From the NCBI GenBank assembly GCA_050944055.1, contig JBMNQI010000078.1:1-8197 (forward strand): a stretch of 8,197 nucleotides of DNA. Direction: 5' to 3'. The stretch comes from JBMNQI01 sp050944055 (GTDB lineage Bacteria; Bacillota; Clostridia; Oscillospirales; Oscillospiraceae). Positions 1 to 7,155 of this stretch are shown piece by piece; within the stretch, counting starts at the first letter, position 1; every line of letters begins with the position of its first letter. The notes below the pieces were generated by a model. That model saw nothing but the letters and a program-made list of their open reading frames with translations, was not told the DNA's origin and made no database searches. The translations under genes were made by a program, and so were the position numbers.

Positions 1-98
1 AGATAGCCTTCGAAGTTTTTACCTTTATATGATGTAATCCGCAAAATGCTGACGCGCATCTCATCCGGAATAAAAGATGGTACGGTGCCGCTTACCAA
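1..98 (-). CDS. Start of an unrecognised gene, cut by the left edge
   Basis: An open minus-strand frame runs to the left edge. From a possible TTG start at 98-96 it reads LVSGTVPSFIPDEMRVSILR and continues with ITSYKGKNFEGYL. A GGAG lies at 107-110, 8 nt before this TTG, which is why I chose it. The frame also stays open further upstream through a 9-base A run (119-127, plus strand), so the true start could lie upstream or the gene could be damaged there. The peptide has ordinary soluble-protein composition. I do not recognise the family. It follows the SARP gene on the same strand with a gap of about 130 bp that holds a weak AT-rich hairpin. Confidence 0.35.
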   Translation of the reverse strand, partial: MVSGTVPSFIPDEMRVSILRITSYKGKNFEGY

Positions 99-203
99 AA
101 GATCATCTCCAATACAAGAAAAAAAAAGAGATTACAGATTACTATCCATAATCTAACAAGGAACGGTTACAACATGGTTATATTATTCAGGTTTGCAGAA
201 AAA

Positions 204-223
204 TTTTTTCTGAACAGAAAAAA
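204..223 (-). terminator. Weak AT-rich hairpin after the SARP gene
   Basis: On the minus strand an 8-bp stem (TTTTTTCT with AGAAAAAA, loop GTTC) is followed by TTTTTC, starting 9 nt after the TAG of the regulator. The stem has almost no GC pairs, so it would be an inefficient terminator at best. Position is the main support. Confidence 0.35.
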
Positions 224-231
224 CCGGAAAG

Positions 232-1467
232 CTACTGTGCGCAGCCGTCCGGATTGTTTTCATCTATTCTAAATGGGTCGAGCTGTTTCAGGCTGTAGTC
301 CAGCTTAATGCTCTTTTTGGGGAAGCGGCGGTGAAAGGCCCGTATAACACGCATCAGCACCATACGGCCTATTTCGTATGTAGTGTCCTGAAGCAGTATT
401 CCAAACTGCGACGCGCTGAGTAAGGAAAAGCAGTCCCCGCAGCGAAGAGAATCCCTTATTGCTGCGTGCAGTTCTTTTACCGCATTGTTTACAAGAGATT
501 TATCATTTCCCTCATTATTTTCGGCCCGAACGGTGATGAGACAGAGATAAGCCACGCGGCCGTTTCGTATTTTCGTTCTAGCGTCATACCGGCATATTTC
601 CTGAAAGACCTGCGCAGGGCAATAGTATGCGCCCCGTTCCTGGGCCCCGTTTTTTATCTTATCGCTTATTTCGGAAATACATGTCTCCTCAAGATTCGTT
701 TGCTTGATAATTTCCTTGTATAGCGCGTTTAATTCCTCGGACGGGGTTATTGCAAACTGCTGGTACAGCACTTCTGTGACCTGATGATAATGGTTCAAGG
801 CCAGCTGATAGCGCCCGAGACGTCTCAGCGCGTCAATAAGCTGCATGTTAAGCGTTTCATCGTATGGCGCGATGCTGATTGCTTTCCTGCTCAGCTCTAT
901 GACTTCCTCGTATCTGCCTTGCGACGACAGAATATTGAGGGCGTTGTGTACAATTGAAATATATTTATTATTATAATAGACCGACAGGGGCATCACCCAT
1001 GTCTCCGAAGACAGGTTGGGCAGAAAATCCCCTTTGTACAGCTCAGCAGCCTGCAGGAGATCCGGGAGCGTACTTTGGTCAAATTCTTTTTTTTCGGCAT
1101 TCTGGCAGAGCGCTTCAAAGGTTTCCGTATCGACGCATATTTCAATCTCATCGCAGTTTAAGCAATAAGAGCCTTTTCTGTTCAGGATAAGTCGTTTCCC
1201 GTCCAGCCCCAATTCGCCGAAAGCTTTACGCGCCCTGTGCACAAGAGTCTTAAGAGCGCCAATCGGATTTTGAGCCTTTTCATCATCTTCCCACAGTATT
1301 TTCATCAATTCGCTTCGGGAAATTTCGCGATTTCTATATGTGATAAGATATGCAAGCAGGTTCCAAAGCTTGGAGGAATTATCCCCATTATCACCAATCG
1401 TAGATGCCTTGTATGTAATCGAACATCCACCGAACATTATAATATTCAGTTTGTCTGATGCACCCAT
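232..1467 (-). CDS. SARP/BTAD-family transcriptional regulator with a degenerate GGDEF-like tail
   Basis: A 411-residue cytoplasmic DNA-binding regulator. Residues about 8-107 form an OmpR-type winged helix as in SARPs (KLWNLLAYLITYRNREISRS, LKTLVHRARKAFGELG). Residues about 113-257 are the bacterial transcriptional activator (BTAD) helical repeat domain, with ELYKGDFLP, SIAPYDETLN and FAITPSEELNALYKEI. Residues about 278-398 resemble the GGDEF-like module found after SARP domains in clostridia (LRCGDCFSLLSASQFGILL), but no GGDEF signature is present, so it should not make cyclic-di-GMP. The ATG at 1467 has GGGGG six nt upstream. The gene ends with TAG at 232-234 and looks full length. It lies 63 bp after the small two-CxxC gene on the same strand, probably in one transcript. 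The target genes are unknown. I am sure of the family and not of the role. Confidence 0.88.
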   Translation of the reverse strand: MGASDKLNIIMFGGCSITYKASTIGDNGDNSSKLWNLLAYLITYRNREISRSELMKILWEDDEKAQNPIGALKTLVHRARKAFGELGLDGKRLILNRKGSYCLNCDEIEICVDTETFEALCQNAEKKEFDQSTLPDLLQAAELYKGDFLPNLSSETWVMPLSVYYNNKYISIVHNALNILSSQGRYEEVIELSRKAISIAPYDETLNMQLIDALRRLGRYQLALNHYHQVTEVLYQQFAITPSEELNALYKEIIKQTNLEETCISEISDKIKNGAQERGAYYCPAQVFQEICRYDARTKIRNGRVAYLCLITVRAENNEGNDKSLVNNAVKELHAAIRDSLRCGDCFSLLSASQFGILLQDTTYEIGRMVLMRVIRAFHRRFPKKSIKLDYSLKQLDPFRIDENNPDGCAQ

Positions 1468-1530
1468 AAATTACCCCCAAACTATAGCATCCTAACAAAC
1501 TTCACGTATTCTTCAATGCCCGATACGTCT

Positions 1531-1725
1531 TCATACATTGCCGTAAACATTGAAATAACACGCAGTGCAAAGCTGTCCACAACCCTCTAGGTAGTAATCT
1601 CTGTCTTCGATATTGGTATTCTTAAGCATATTTGTCTCGTTCCCGCACAACACACAGGCAGCGTACAATTCATTGTCGTCATGCGAGCGATCCTGCAATG
1701 ACACGTCAGCGTTTTGCGTACTCAT
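1531..1725 (-). CDS. Small cysteine-rich protein, two CxxC pairs
   Basis: A 64-residue protein with CxxC at residues 24-27 and again at 53-56, plus Cys49, separated by a polar stretch (NTNIEDRDYYLEG). The two pairs are spaced as in a small zinc ribbon, so zinc binding is a reasonable inference; rubredoxin-like iron binding is less likely. No signal peptide or membrane segment is seen. The ATG at 1725 has AGGAG 12 nt upstream, longer than usual; no better in-frame start exists nearby. A four-codon frame (ATG GCT GTA AAA TGA) starts right after AGGAG and overlaps this ATG by ATGA, so translational coupling is possible. It sits directly upstream of the SARP gene and downstream of the promoter at 1864-1892. 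I do not recognise a named family. Confidence 0.6.
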   Translation of the reverse strand: MSTQNADVSLQDRSHDDNELYAACVLCGNETNMLKNTNIEDRDYYLEGCGQLCTACYFNVYGNV

Positions 1726-1793
1726 TTTACAGCCATTCTCCTAAACATAAGACAAGCCTGTCCCATTTTTCCGACATAGACAGCGGTATGCAG

Positions 1794-1818
1794 AAAAGCG
1801 TTTCTTGTTAAAGAAAGC
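1794..1818 (-). promoter_or_regulatory. Possible attenuator-like hairpin in the leader of the small-protein/SARP transcript
   Basis: On the minus strand TTTCTT-TAAC-AAGAAA, closed by GC/GC with one bulged base, is followed by TTTTC. It lies in the roughly 130-nt leader between the promoter at 1864-1892 and the small gene at 1725. The stem is short and AT-rich, so termination would be weak and regulation is only a possibility. Confidence 0.2.
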
Positions 1819-1863
1819 CTTATAATATTTTCAAAGCTTTTCAAGATACAGTCTTACTACCAT

Positions 1864-1892
1864 ATGCTAATACAAAACTGTATATATGTCAA
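1864..1892 (-). promoter_or_regulatory. Promoter for the small CxxC gene and SARP regulator
   Basis: Minus strand: TTGACA (1892-1887), a 17-nt spacer, then TAGCAT (1869-1864, four of six consensus bases). The predicted RNA start is near 1857, giving a leader of about 130 nt before the small CxxC gene. The -35 box is part of the 1887-1911 palindrome, so a protein bound there would block this promoter. Confidence 0.55.
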
Positions 1893-1911
1893 TTTTATTT
1901 TAAAATTGACA
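1887..1911. promoter_or_regulatory. Perfect palindrome shared by two divergent promoters, likely operator
   Basis: The arms TGTCAATTTTA and TAAAATTGACA (11 bp each, no mismatch) are separated by TTT. Each arm ends in an outward-facing TTGACA -35 box: the minus promoter uses 1892-1887 and the plus promoter uses 1906-1911. A perfect 25-bp dyad embedding both -35 boxes is what an operator for a dimeric repressor looks like. The regulator is not identified. The SARP gene is a poor candidate, since SARPs usually bind direct repeats. Confidence 0.6.
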
Positions 1912-1933
1912 ATGTTCTATTTGCTTCTACAAT
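1906..1933 (+). promoter_or_regulatory. Divergent plus-strand promoter without an evident gene
   Basis: TTGACA (1906-1911), a 16-nt spacer and TACAAT (1928-1933) make a near-consensus sigma-A promoter pointing right. The RNA would start near 1940 and run across the tRNA-like repeat at 1967-1985. The only open frames just downstream are an eight-codon one (ATG at 2010, MKINPEEF) and one starting with TTG at 2023 only 2 nt from GAGGAG, neither convincing. The original gene may have been displaced or deleted. Confidence 0.5.
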
Positions 1934-1966
1934 ATACATCATATCGAAGCTTAATTACTGCCTTGT

Positions 1967-1985
1967 ATTGGTGGGAATAAGCGGG
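1967..1985 (-). repeat. Partial copy of the tRNA-Ala 3' end, possible attachment-site remnant
   Basis: The plus-strand sequence attggtgggaataagcggg matches attggtggagataagcggg at 7597-7615 in 17 of 19 positions; the two mismatches are an adjacent GA/AG swap. In the minus-strand tRNA this is the end of the T arm, the 3' acceptor strand and CCA. Both copies have the same orientation, and both are preceded on the plus strand by CTTAATTA (1950-1957 and 7589-7596), with 9 extra bases in the left copy. A direct repeat of a tRNA 3' end is the usual footprint of a tRNA-targeting integrative element. Chance similarity is not excluded. Confidence 0.4.
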
Positions 1986-2071
1986 TATTAAAAGCCACGA
2001 TGAAGATAAATCCAGAGGAGTTTTGAATTTTTTTACGAAGCTTCCCCCGTTGGCGAGGGCGGCTAAACATC

Positions 2072-3397
2072 TTATAATAATGCAAAAGCACGCCCCTGTC
2101 CTGCTGAGTTATAGGGGCGGCGTGCATCGTATTGCATGTACAGAGGGGACAGCCTACTCTTTGGAGCCAGGTCGACCGTTCCGAAGTCGGTCTGGTCATC
2201 GGTTGAAGGCGTTGTATCGCCGTTTACAATCGTGATGTCGTCCCAGGTCCGGATTTCAATTTCGGGGTGGTAGACAACAAGTTTGGCTGTATCCGACGTG
2301 ACGGGCGATCCCACCGTCCCGCTTACAACAACGCGGTATGTATAGTTGTCCATGGTGCCGGGCACATCAGTGAGGGTCAGAGTCGCTGTTGTGGACCCGC
2401 TGTATACTCCGCCGTCTGAAATATTGGTAAAGCCGGAACCGGTATTCACCTGCCACTGGCAGGTCAGGTCTGACCCCGAGGCCGTAACCGAGAAGTAGGT
2501 GGTTTCCCCCTGGGTGATGTACTTGTTGCCGGGATGGGTGGAAATTGAGGGCGGGGAACCAAAGAAGTACGGTTTTGAGGCGCTTTCCCCAAACGCCGTA
2601 CTTACGATTGCATTCACGGTCTGTTGTACGTGAGCGGGGGCGACGGCTACGAGGGAGGTGCTGGAATGGAAGAAAACCTGCGCAGCAGTCGTGCCGCCGA
2701 AGTAGACCTGCGAATCGGGGGTGAAGTTTGCGCCGGAGAAGGTCACCAGATTTCCTCCCTCAGGAGGGCCGTAGGTCGGGCTTATTATGGTGAGAACGGG
2801 AGCGGGCGCGACGCCGTCATGCTCATAGGCGCTAATGTCGATCGCGCTGTTTCGACCGAACCCGCGCTGGTCGGCTGACGGGACGGGAACGGTTTTACCA
2901 GTAATGCCGTTAGACCCGCCGTCGCCTTTGTTGATGGCCAGGCTTCCGGCCTCCAGCGCAAGTGTGGGTACGCCGTTGAGGGAGGAATTTGATGTAAGCG
3001 TATCGCTGAGGTTCAGGCTGGACTGTTCCCCTGTCCAGGTAGTTGATGCAATTGTGAAATATTCGCTCTCCGAACTAATGTAATAGTTTTCGATAATGTT
3101 GTTTCCTTTATCGCTTACATAACCGCCGCGACTTGCGTAAATATCCTGATCGTTGTTCGCCGCGATGGTATTCTTTATATATGTGAAGTCATTGGCGTAG
3201 ATCGCGCCGCCGTTTGAATAATGATGCGAGTTGTATGCAACGGTACAGTTTGTGACAAAGAACGTCCCGTAAATGAAGCTGAGCCACGAAACGAACGCGG
3301 CACAGTTTTTACAAAAGCACTTCCCCGTACGGGGAAAGTTCTCCTCATCCACGCCGCAGTCCCCGCCCGTGGGTTTTTTATAATTATCGGTGTTCAT
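2072..3397 (-). pseudogene. Broken secreted/surface adhesin-like protein (beta-helix, IPT/TIG, Ig-like, choice-of-anchor pieces)
   Basis: A 441-residue frame from ATG 3397, with GAGGTG seven nt upstream. Residues about 44-105 are right-handed beta-helix strands (GTFFVTNCTVAYNS, NGGAIYAND). Residues 142-192 carry the ending seen in choice-of-anchor Q proteins (LALEAGSLAINKGD, DQRGFGRNSAIDISAYE). Residues 202-280 are an IPT/TIG domain, 284-376 an Ig-like domain, and 379-411 the start of a choice-of-anchor D unit (VNGDTTPSTDDQTDFGTVDL). After residue 412 the family similarity stops and the tail reads through a terminator hairpin (2088-2125). The N-terminus shows no signal peptide, although these domains normally sit outside the cell. 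I infer internal deletions at both ends: one removed the export signal and most of the helix, the other removed the C-terminus. It could still be expressed but should not be exported. Confidence 0.75.
2088..2125 (-). terminator. Rho-independent terminator inside the tail of the broken surface-protein gene
   Basis: On the minus strand GCACG, a CCG bulge, CCCCT, a 15-nt loop, then AGGGG-CGTGC, followed by TTTTGC. That is ten pairs with one 3-nt bulge and a short U tract. It lies inside the last 20 codons of the open frame at 2072-3397, which supports the view that those codons are not original coding sequence and that a deletion fused the gene to its own terminator region. Confidence 0.6.
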
Positions 3398-3454
3398 ATG
3401 TATTCACCTCGATCCGGCTGACGGGCCGAATATAAGCGGTGCATATTTTAATTC

Positions 3455-3460
3455 ATTATA
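3455..3460 (-). promoter_or_regulatory. Candidate -10 box for the surface-protein gene
   Basis: A perfect TATAAT on the minus strand lies about 60 nt before the ATG at 3397. No good -35 is found at 16-18 bp; the upstream region reads TTCAAGGTTTTGTTCACGG. Support is the -10 match and its position. Confidence 0.35.
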
Positions 3461-3472
3461 ATACGCCGGCCG

Positions 3473-3493
3473 TGAACAAAACCTTGAACAAAA
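3473..3493 (+). repeat. Two 9-bp direct repeats TGAACAAAA in the divergent intergenic region
   Basis: TGAACAAAA occurs at 3473-3481 and 3485-3493, a 12-bp period, upstream of the -10 of the minus-strand surface-protein gene and about 100 bp before the MalT/SARP gene. SARP-domain regulators often bind tandem direct repeats near the -35 region, so an operator is conceivable. The stretch is A-rich, so chance is a real alternative. Confidence 0.25.
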
Positions 3494-3574
3494 ATGATAA
3501 ATCTTATAAAAACTCCAAATTTCTATTTTAATTACAAATTTTTCATATACTTCTGCGCAAAAACTCCTGATTTA

Positions 3575-3583
3575 TGCTATAAT
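3575..3583 (+). promoter_or_regulatory. Extended -10 promoter of the MalT/SARP regulator
   Basis: TGCTATAAT (TG at 3575-3576, TATAAT at 3578-3583) is a consensus extended -10. The -35 is poor, which an extended -10 can tolerate. RNA would start near 3590, giving a leader of about 29 nt that contains the GGGAG at 3605-3609. Confidence 0.6.
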
Positions 3584-3618
3584 ATTTGTGTCATATAATG
3601 AATTGGGAGTGCATCGGC

Positions 3619-6515
3619 GTGTTCAATATACCAAGCGCAAGGCTGACGGTTCCCCGGGCCGCCGCCGGAGAAATTGTGCGTAATAAGTTAACGGATACCA
3701 TCCTATCAAGTCCCGCAAGACTTGTTTATATCCATGCCGGTGCGGGATACGGCAAGACCACACTTCTGTCGCAGGCTGCAAACAGATCCGAAAACGCCGT
3801 CTGGCTGTCTCTGGACGGAGAGAGCGACGTCTTAACTTTCATAGACACAATGTGCGGCGCAATAAAGCTGAGTTTTCCCGAATTTGACTTCTTCGCATCG
3901 GAGTACCTGCCTTTCTCCGAAAAGCACAATTTTATTTCCATGCTTGCCGGAGCGCTCATCTGCAGCATTGAGAATATAGCCGAAGATTTTCTCCTGGTTA
4001 TGGACGATCTTCACACAATAGAAGACGACGGGGTCAAAAAGTTTATCGCCTGCCTGGTAAAATATCCTCCCAGGAACGCAAGGCTTTGCTTCGGCAGCAG
4101 GGAGGCTCCCTGGCAGGATTTTTTGACGCTGAAAATAAAGGGCGGCTTAACGGAGCTGTCCCAAAAGGAGCTTGCGTTTACAAGAGAGGAAACGGCCGAG
4201 ATTCTGGGCTTTGACGATTCCGCTGTTTACGCTTGTACAGAGGGCTGGCCTCTGGCCGTCCGTTCTTTCCGGGTATTGCTGGAAAACGGAATATCTCTGA
4301 GCGACGTTACTTTCTACGGCAGGGAAAGCTTGTATGACTACCTGTTCCGTGAATGCATAGCAAACCTGAACTCCGACATGGTCGATTTCCTGAAGAAATC
4401 CGCCTGCTTTGACGAGCTGGACGCACAGATGCTGGATGATGTCCTGAATAAAAAAATTCAAGGCTCATGCTCGAGAGCCTCGTATCTAGGAATATTTTCA
4501 CCGTCAAGACAAGCGACGGGTTTTACCGCTACCACGCGCTTTTCAGAAGCGGGCTGCTGGAAGCGGGAGATAAGGACCAGATTCCTTTGCTCAGGCGGAA
4601 AGCGGCCCGGTACTATTTTGACCGTAAGCAGTATTCAAGGGCGGCCAGGTACGCCATTGAGTTGAAGGACAGCGAATATCTGGGAAAAATTATCCTCGCT
4701 TGCTACAGGGATTACATAAAGGCCGGCAACTACAATGAGCTTAGGCTGTGGTTCCAGGCGCTTGGCGACACTGCGGCCGGACTAAATCCGGATATTTTTG
4801 TGGCAAAGGGCGCTTTTTTATCCATAATCGGGAATTTTGTGGAGGCCAGAAACTGCCTTGAGACAGCGTTCCCTCTGATTAACGCAAACGATGAGGCGCT
4901 TTATTATGAGGCCATGATACATAAGGCGAGGGTTCTTCGCAATTTCGTTTCGTTCGAGGAATCAGACAGGCTGCTTGACGAGCTGATTGGAAAGCTTGAC
5001 AATTTCACCGGGGAGCTTGAGTATTCAGTGGTCATTGAGAAACTGTACAACCTGTGCTGGGATTCCCAGATAGGCTAGGCCTATGCTCTCGCGCGGCATA
5101 TGATAGAGAGCTGCGCCAAAGCCGGCAATATTAAGCTCATGCGCTGGTTTGAGAGGTATCTTTGCACAATTCAGTTTTTCGCGGGCAATATGAAGGAATG
5201 CGTATATTATTACGAGAAATCCCTTGAGCTTCCCGAGAATGAGCTGAAGTATCTGGGCATACACAGTACCGGCATATATGTGGCCAAGGCCTATCAGATG
5301 CTCGGATACAGAGGCCGCTCCCTGTCCGTACTGTCCGAGGAGCTGCAGCGGCTCAGGAATACGATGAACTTTGAAGAAATGTGGGCGGGCTATCTGCTGG
5401 CGGCGGAAATTCACTATCAGAACAGCTTCATTGACAAAATGAACGGCAAAAACGCATCATTTGAAACCTGCGCGAAGTATTTTACGCTGGCCGACGAATA
5501 CGCGCCGCTCTACCGTAAAACTGATTTTCAGATGCAATGGGCTAAGCTGCAGCAGCTGAGTTACAGCCTCATTTTTACGGATGTTCCGCAGGAAGATCGA
5601 GTGAAGGAGATTTTTGAAAATCTCGACAACGCGGGAGCTTATTTAAAAAACATCGTGCTGGCAAGGCTTATGGGTTATTTTTTCGCCGTATCCGATCATC
5701 AGAGCGCGGTTAAGTGCGCGCAGATGTGCATAGAAGCTGGGGAGAAGGCCGGAATGCTGCTTCATCCGACGCTGGCCTGCGGAATTCTTGCGATAGCGGC
5801 AATAGCTTCGAAGGATCACGAAAATTCGGTCAGCCTGACAAGGCGCTATCTGAAGCTCTGCTACGACAACGGGATTTATAAATATTTCAAGCTGCGGAAA
5901 GCTTACGATCCGGTCCTTGAATTTGCGTATGACAACGGAATAGAGCCTGAAATAACAGGACAGCTGATGGAGTTTGCCGGATACAGGCCGAAGAAGGTAT
6001 ATGTTGAGACCCTGGGAGCATTTACCGTTTATCAGGGCAGAGACAGGCAAAAACTTATAAGATTCAGGACGAAAAAGGAACGCGAGCTTTTAGCCTTCCT
6101 GCTTGATGCGGGCGACCAGGGGGCTACAAAGGAACAGATATACAGCGCTATCTGGTGGGAATCGGATTCCAAAAATTTTAAAAACCTGATTGCGGTAAAT
6201 CTAAGACACCTGAAAAATGACCTTGAATGCGCCGGCATAACTGAAGCGGTCGTCTGCCGGGAAAACCGCTACTTTATCCGCCGGGACGAAATATCTTGCG
6301 ACAGCGACATTTTAGAAAGGACATATGAAGAGTTTAAGCTTCATAATGACACAGAACAGGCGAAAAGGCTGCTGGCACTGTACAAAGGAAAATACCTGTC
6401 CGATTTTGAAGCGCTTTGGGCCTCCGCAAAAAGAATCAGATATCGAGAAATTTATGAGGAAGCCAATAAAACCGCCCGTACATATAATCTGATGGAAATG
6501 ACATCTTGTGTCTGA
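3619..6515 (+). pseudogene. MalT-like ATPase/TPR regulator with C-terminal SARP domain, broken by a frameshift and a TAG
   Basis: The chosen start is GTG 3619 (MFNIPSARLTVPRA), with GGGAG nine nt upstream. Repaired, it is about 965 residues. Walker A GAGYGKTT is at 3739-3762, Walker B FLLVMDDLH follows, and EGWPLAVRSF is typical of MalT/LuxR-type STAND ATPases. Helical TPR-like repeats fill the middle. From about 5997 a winged helix (ETLGAFTVYQG, KERELLAFLLD, AVNLRHLKNDL) and a short BTAD piece replace the LuxR HTH of MalT. Two lesions are visible. At the A7 run 4450-4456 the frame must shift by -1 (equivalent to one lost A) to go from DDVLNKK into MLESLVSRNIF and YRYHALFRSGLLEAG. At 5076-5078 an in-frame TAG interrupts WDSQIG and AYALARHMIESCA; GAG to TAG is one change. 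Such proteins are large inducer-sensing activators. Expression as one protein is unlikely. Confidence 0.85.
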
Positions 6516-6561
6516 GGTTCTGTGTAGACCGCGCATTAATAAAAAGTCCTGATTATCTGTT

Positions 6562-6576
6562 AACCGCGTTTCGGTT
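6562..6576 (+). other. Small hairpin upstream of the VOC gene
   Basis: AACCG-CGTTT-CGGTT, a 5-bp stem, lies just before the larger dyad at 6582-6601. No U tract follows, so it is not an obvious terminator for the regulator gene upstream. Confidence 0.2.
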
Positions 6577-6581
6577 CGAAA

Positions 6582-6601
6582 TACTGAAAGCTCTTTCAGT
6601 A
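6582..6601. promoter_or_regulatory. Perfect dyad before the VOC gene
   Basis: TACTGAAAG and CTTTCAGTA (9 bp each) are separated by CT and lie 29 nt before the GTG of the VOC gene. On the plus strand it is followed by A residues, not U, so it is not a standard plus-strand terminator. It could be an operator or an mRNA hairpin near the ribosome site. Confidence 0.35.
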
Positions 6602-6630
6602 AAAATATGAAGTACAGGAGAGTTGCAGCC

Positions 6631-7101
6631 GTGAAATATCAATGTACCCTAATTGCAGTGCGGGACAAAGCCCGCTCAATCCAGTTTTATCAAAGCCTGT
6701 TGGGACTGGAGGTGACCGCCGACTTCGGCGCGAACGTCACCCTGTCCGACTGTATCGCCTTGCAGACTTTGGAGAGCTGGACTGAATTTCTCCAGAAGGA
6801 CCAGTCGGAGATTGTACTGGGCGGCAACGACGCCGAGCTGTATTTTGAGGAGGCCGATATGGACGGCTTCCTGCAAAAGCTTGGAGAATTCCCCGGCATC
6901 CAGTATGTCCACCCACCGAAAGAGCATGCCTGGGGCCAGCGTGTGGTGCGTTTTTACGACCCGGACCGCCACATAATCGAGGTCGGCGAAGAGATGTCCG
7001 CAGTGGCGCGCCGCTTTCTGGACGGCGGCATGACGCCGGAGCAGATTGCCGCGCGGATGGCTGTGCCCATCGAAGCTGTCCGGTACTGGTTGGGACAATA
7101 A
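6631..7101 (+). CDS. VOC (glyoxalase/bleomycin-resistance fold) family protein
   Basis: A 156-residue cytoplasmic protein of the vicinal oxygen chelate superfamily. The first beta-alpha-beta unit is CTLIAVRDKARSIQFYQSLL followed by GLEVTADFGANVTL; the second contains ELYFEEADMDGFLQKL and ends in VVRFYDPDRHIIEVGE (residues 105-120), where Glu117 is the usual metal-ligand position. The N-terminal His expected in metalloenzymes is absent (CTLIAV), so catalysis is uncertain; binding or resistance roles are possible. Residues about 133-154 (GMTPEQIAARMAVPIEAVRYWL) form a short helix-turn-helix-like tail. GTG 6631 is preferred over ATG 6607 because AGGAG (6616-6620) lies 10 nt before it and inside any longer form. 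It appears intact and GC-richer than the regulator upstream. The next gene starts about 55 bp downstream. The substrate cannot be told. Confidence 0.85.
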   Translation: MKYQCTLIAVRDKARSIQFYQSLLGLEVTADFGANVTLSDCIALQTLESWTEFLQKDQSEIVLGGNDAELYFEEADMDGFLQKLGEFPGIQYVHPPKEHAWGQRVVRFYDPDRHIIEVGEEMSAVARRFLDGGMTPEQIAARMAVPIEAVRYWLGQ

Positions 7102-7155
7102 GTGTCTGCCGCGCATTATAAGGGCACGAAAAGCATTCGCTTCGCAAGGATTGGC

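Noticed and set aside
1481..1489. Extended -10-like TGCTATAGT just before the SARP gene
   Set aside because: Transcription from it would start only a few bases before the ATG and would exclude the ribosome site; there is no -35.
1951..2199. Minus-strand 82-residue frame with CPLC at its centre
   Set aside because: It overlaps the tail of the surface-protein fragment and the 2088-2125 terminator; the CxxC is a single pair and no ribosome site precedes it.
2023..2235. 70-residue plus-strand frame with GAGGAG just upstream
   Set aside because: The spacing from GAGGAG to the TTG start is only 2 nt, the composition is not protein-like, and the frame lies antisense to the surface-protein domains and across a terminator hairpin.
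4147..4461. Minus-strand 104-residue frame
   Set aside because: It is antisense to the conserved ATPase domain of the MalT-like regulator and has no family features.
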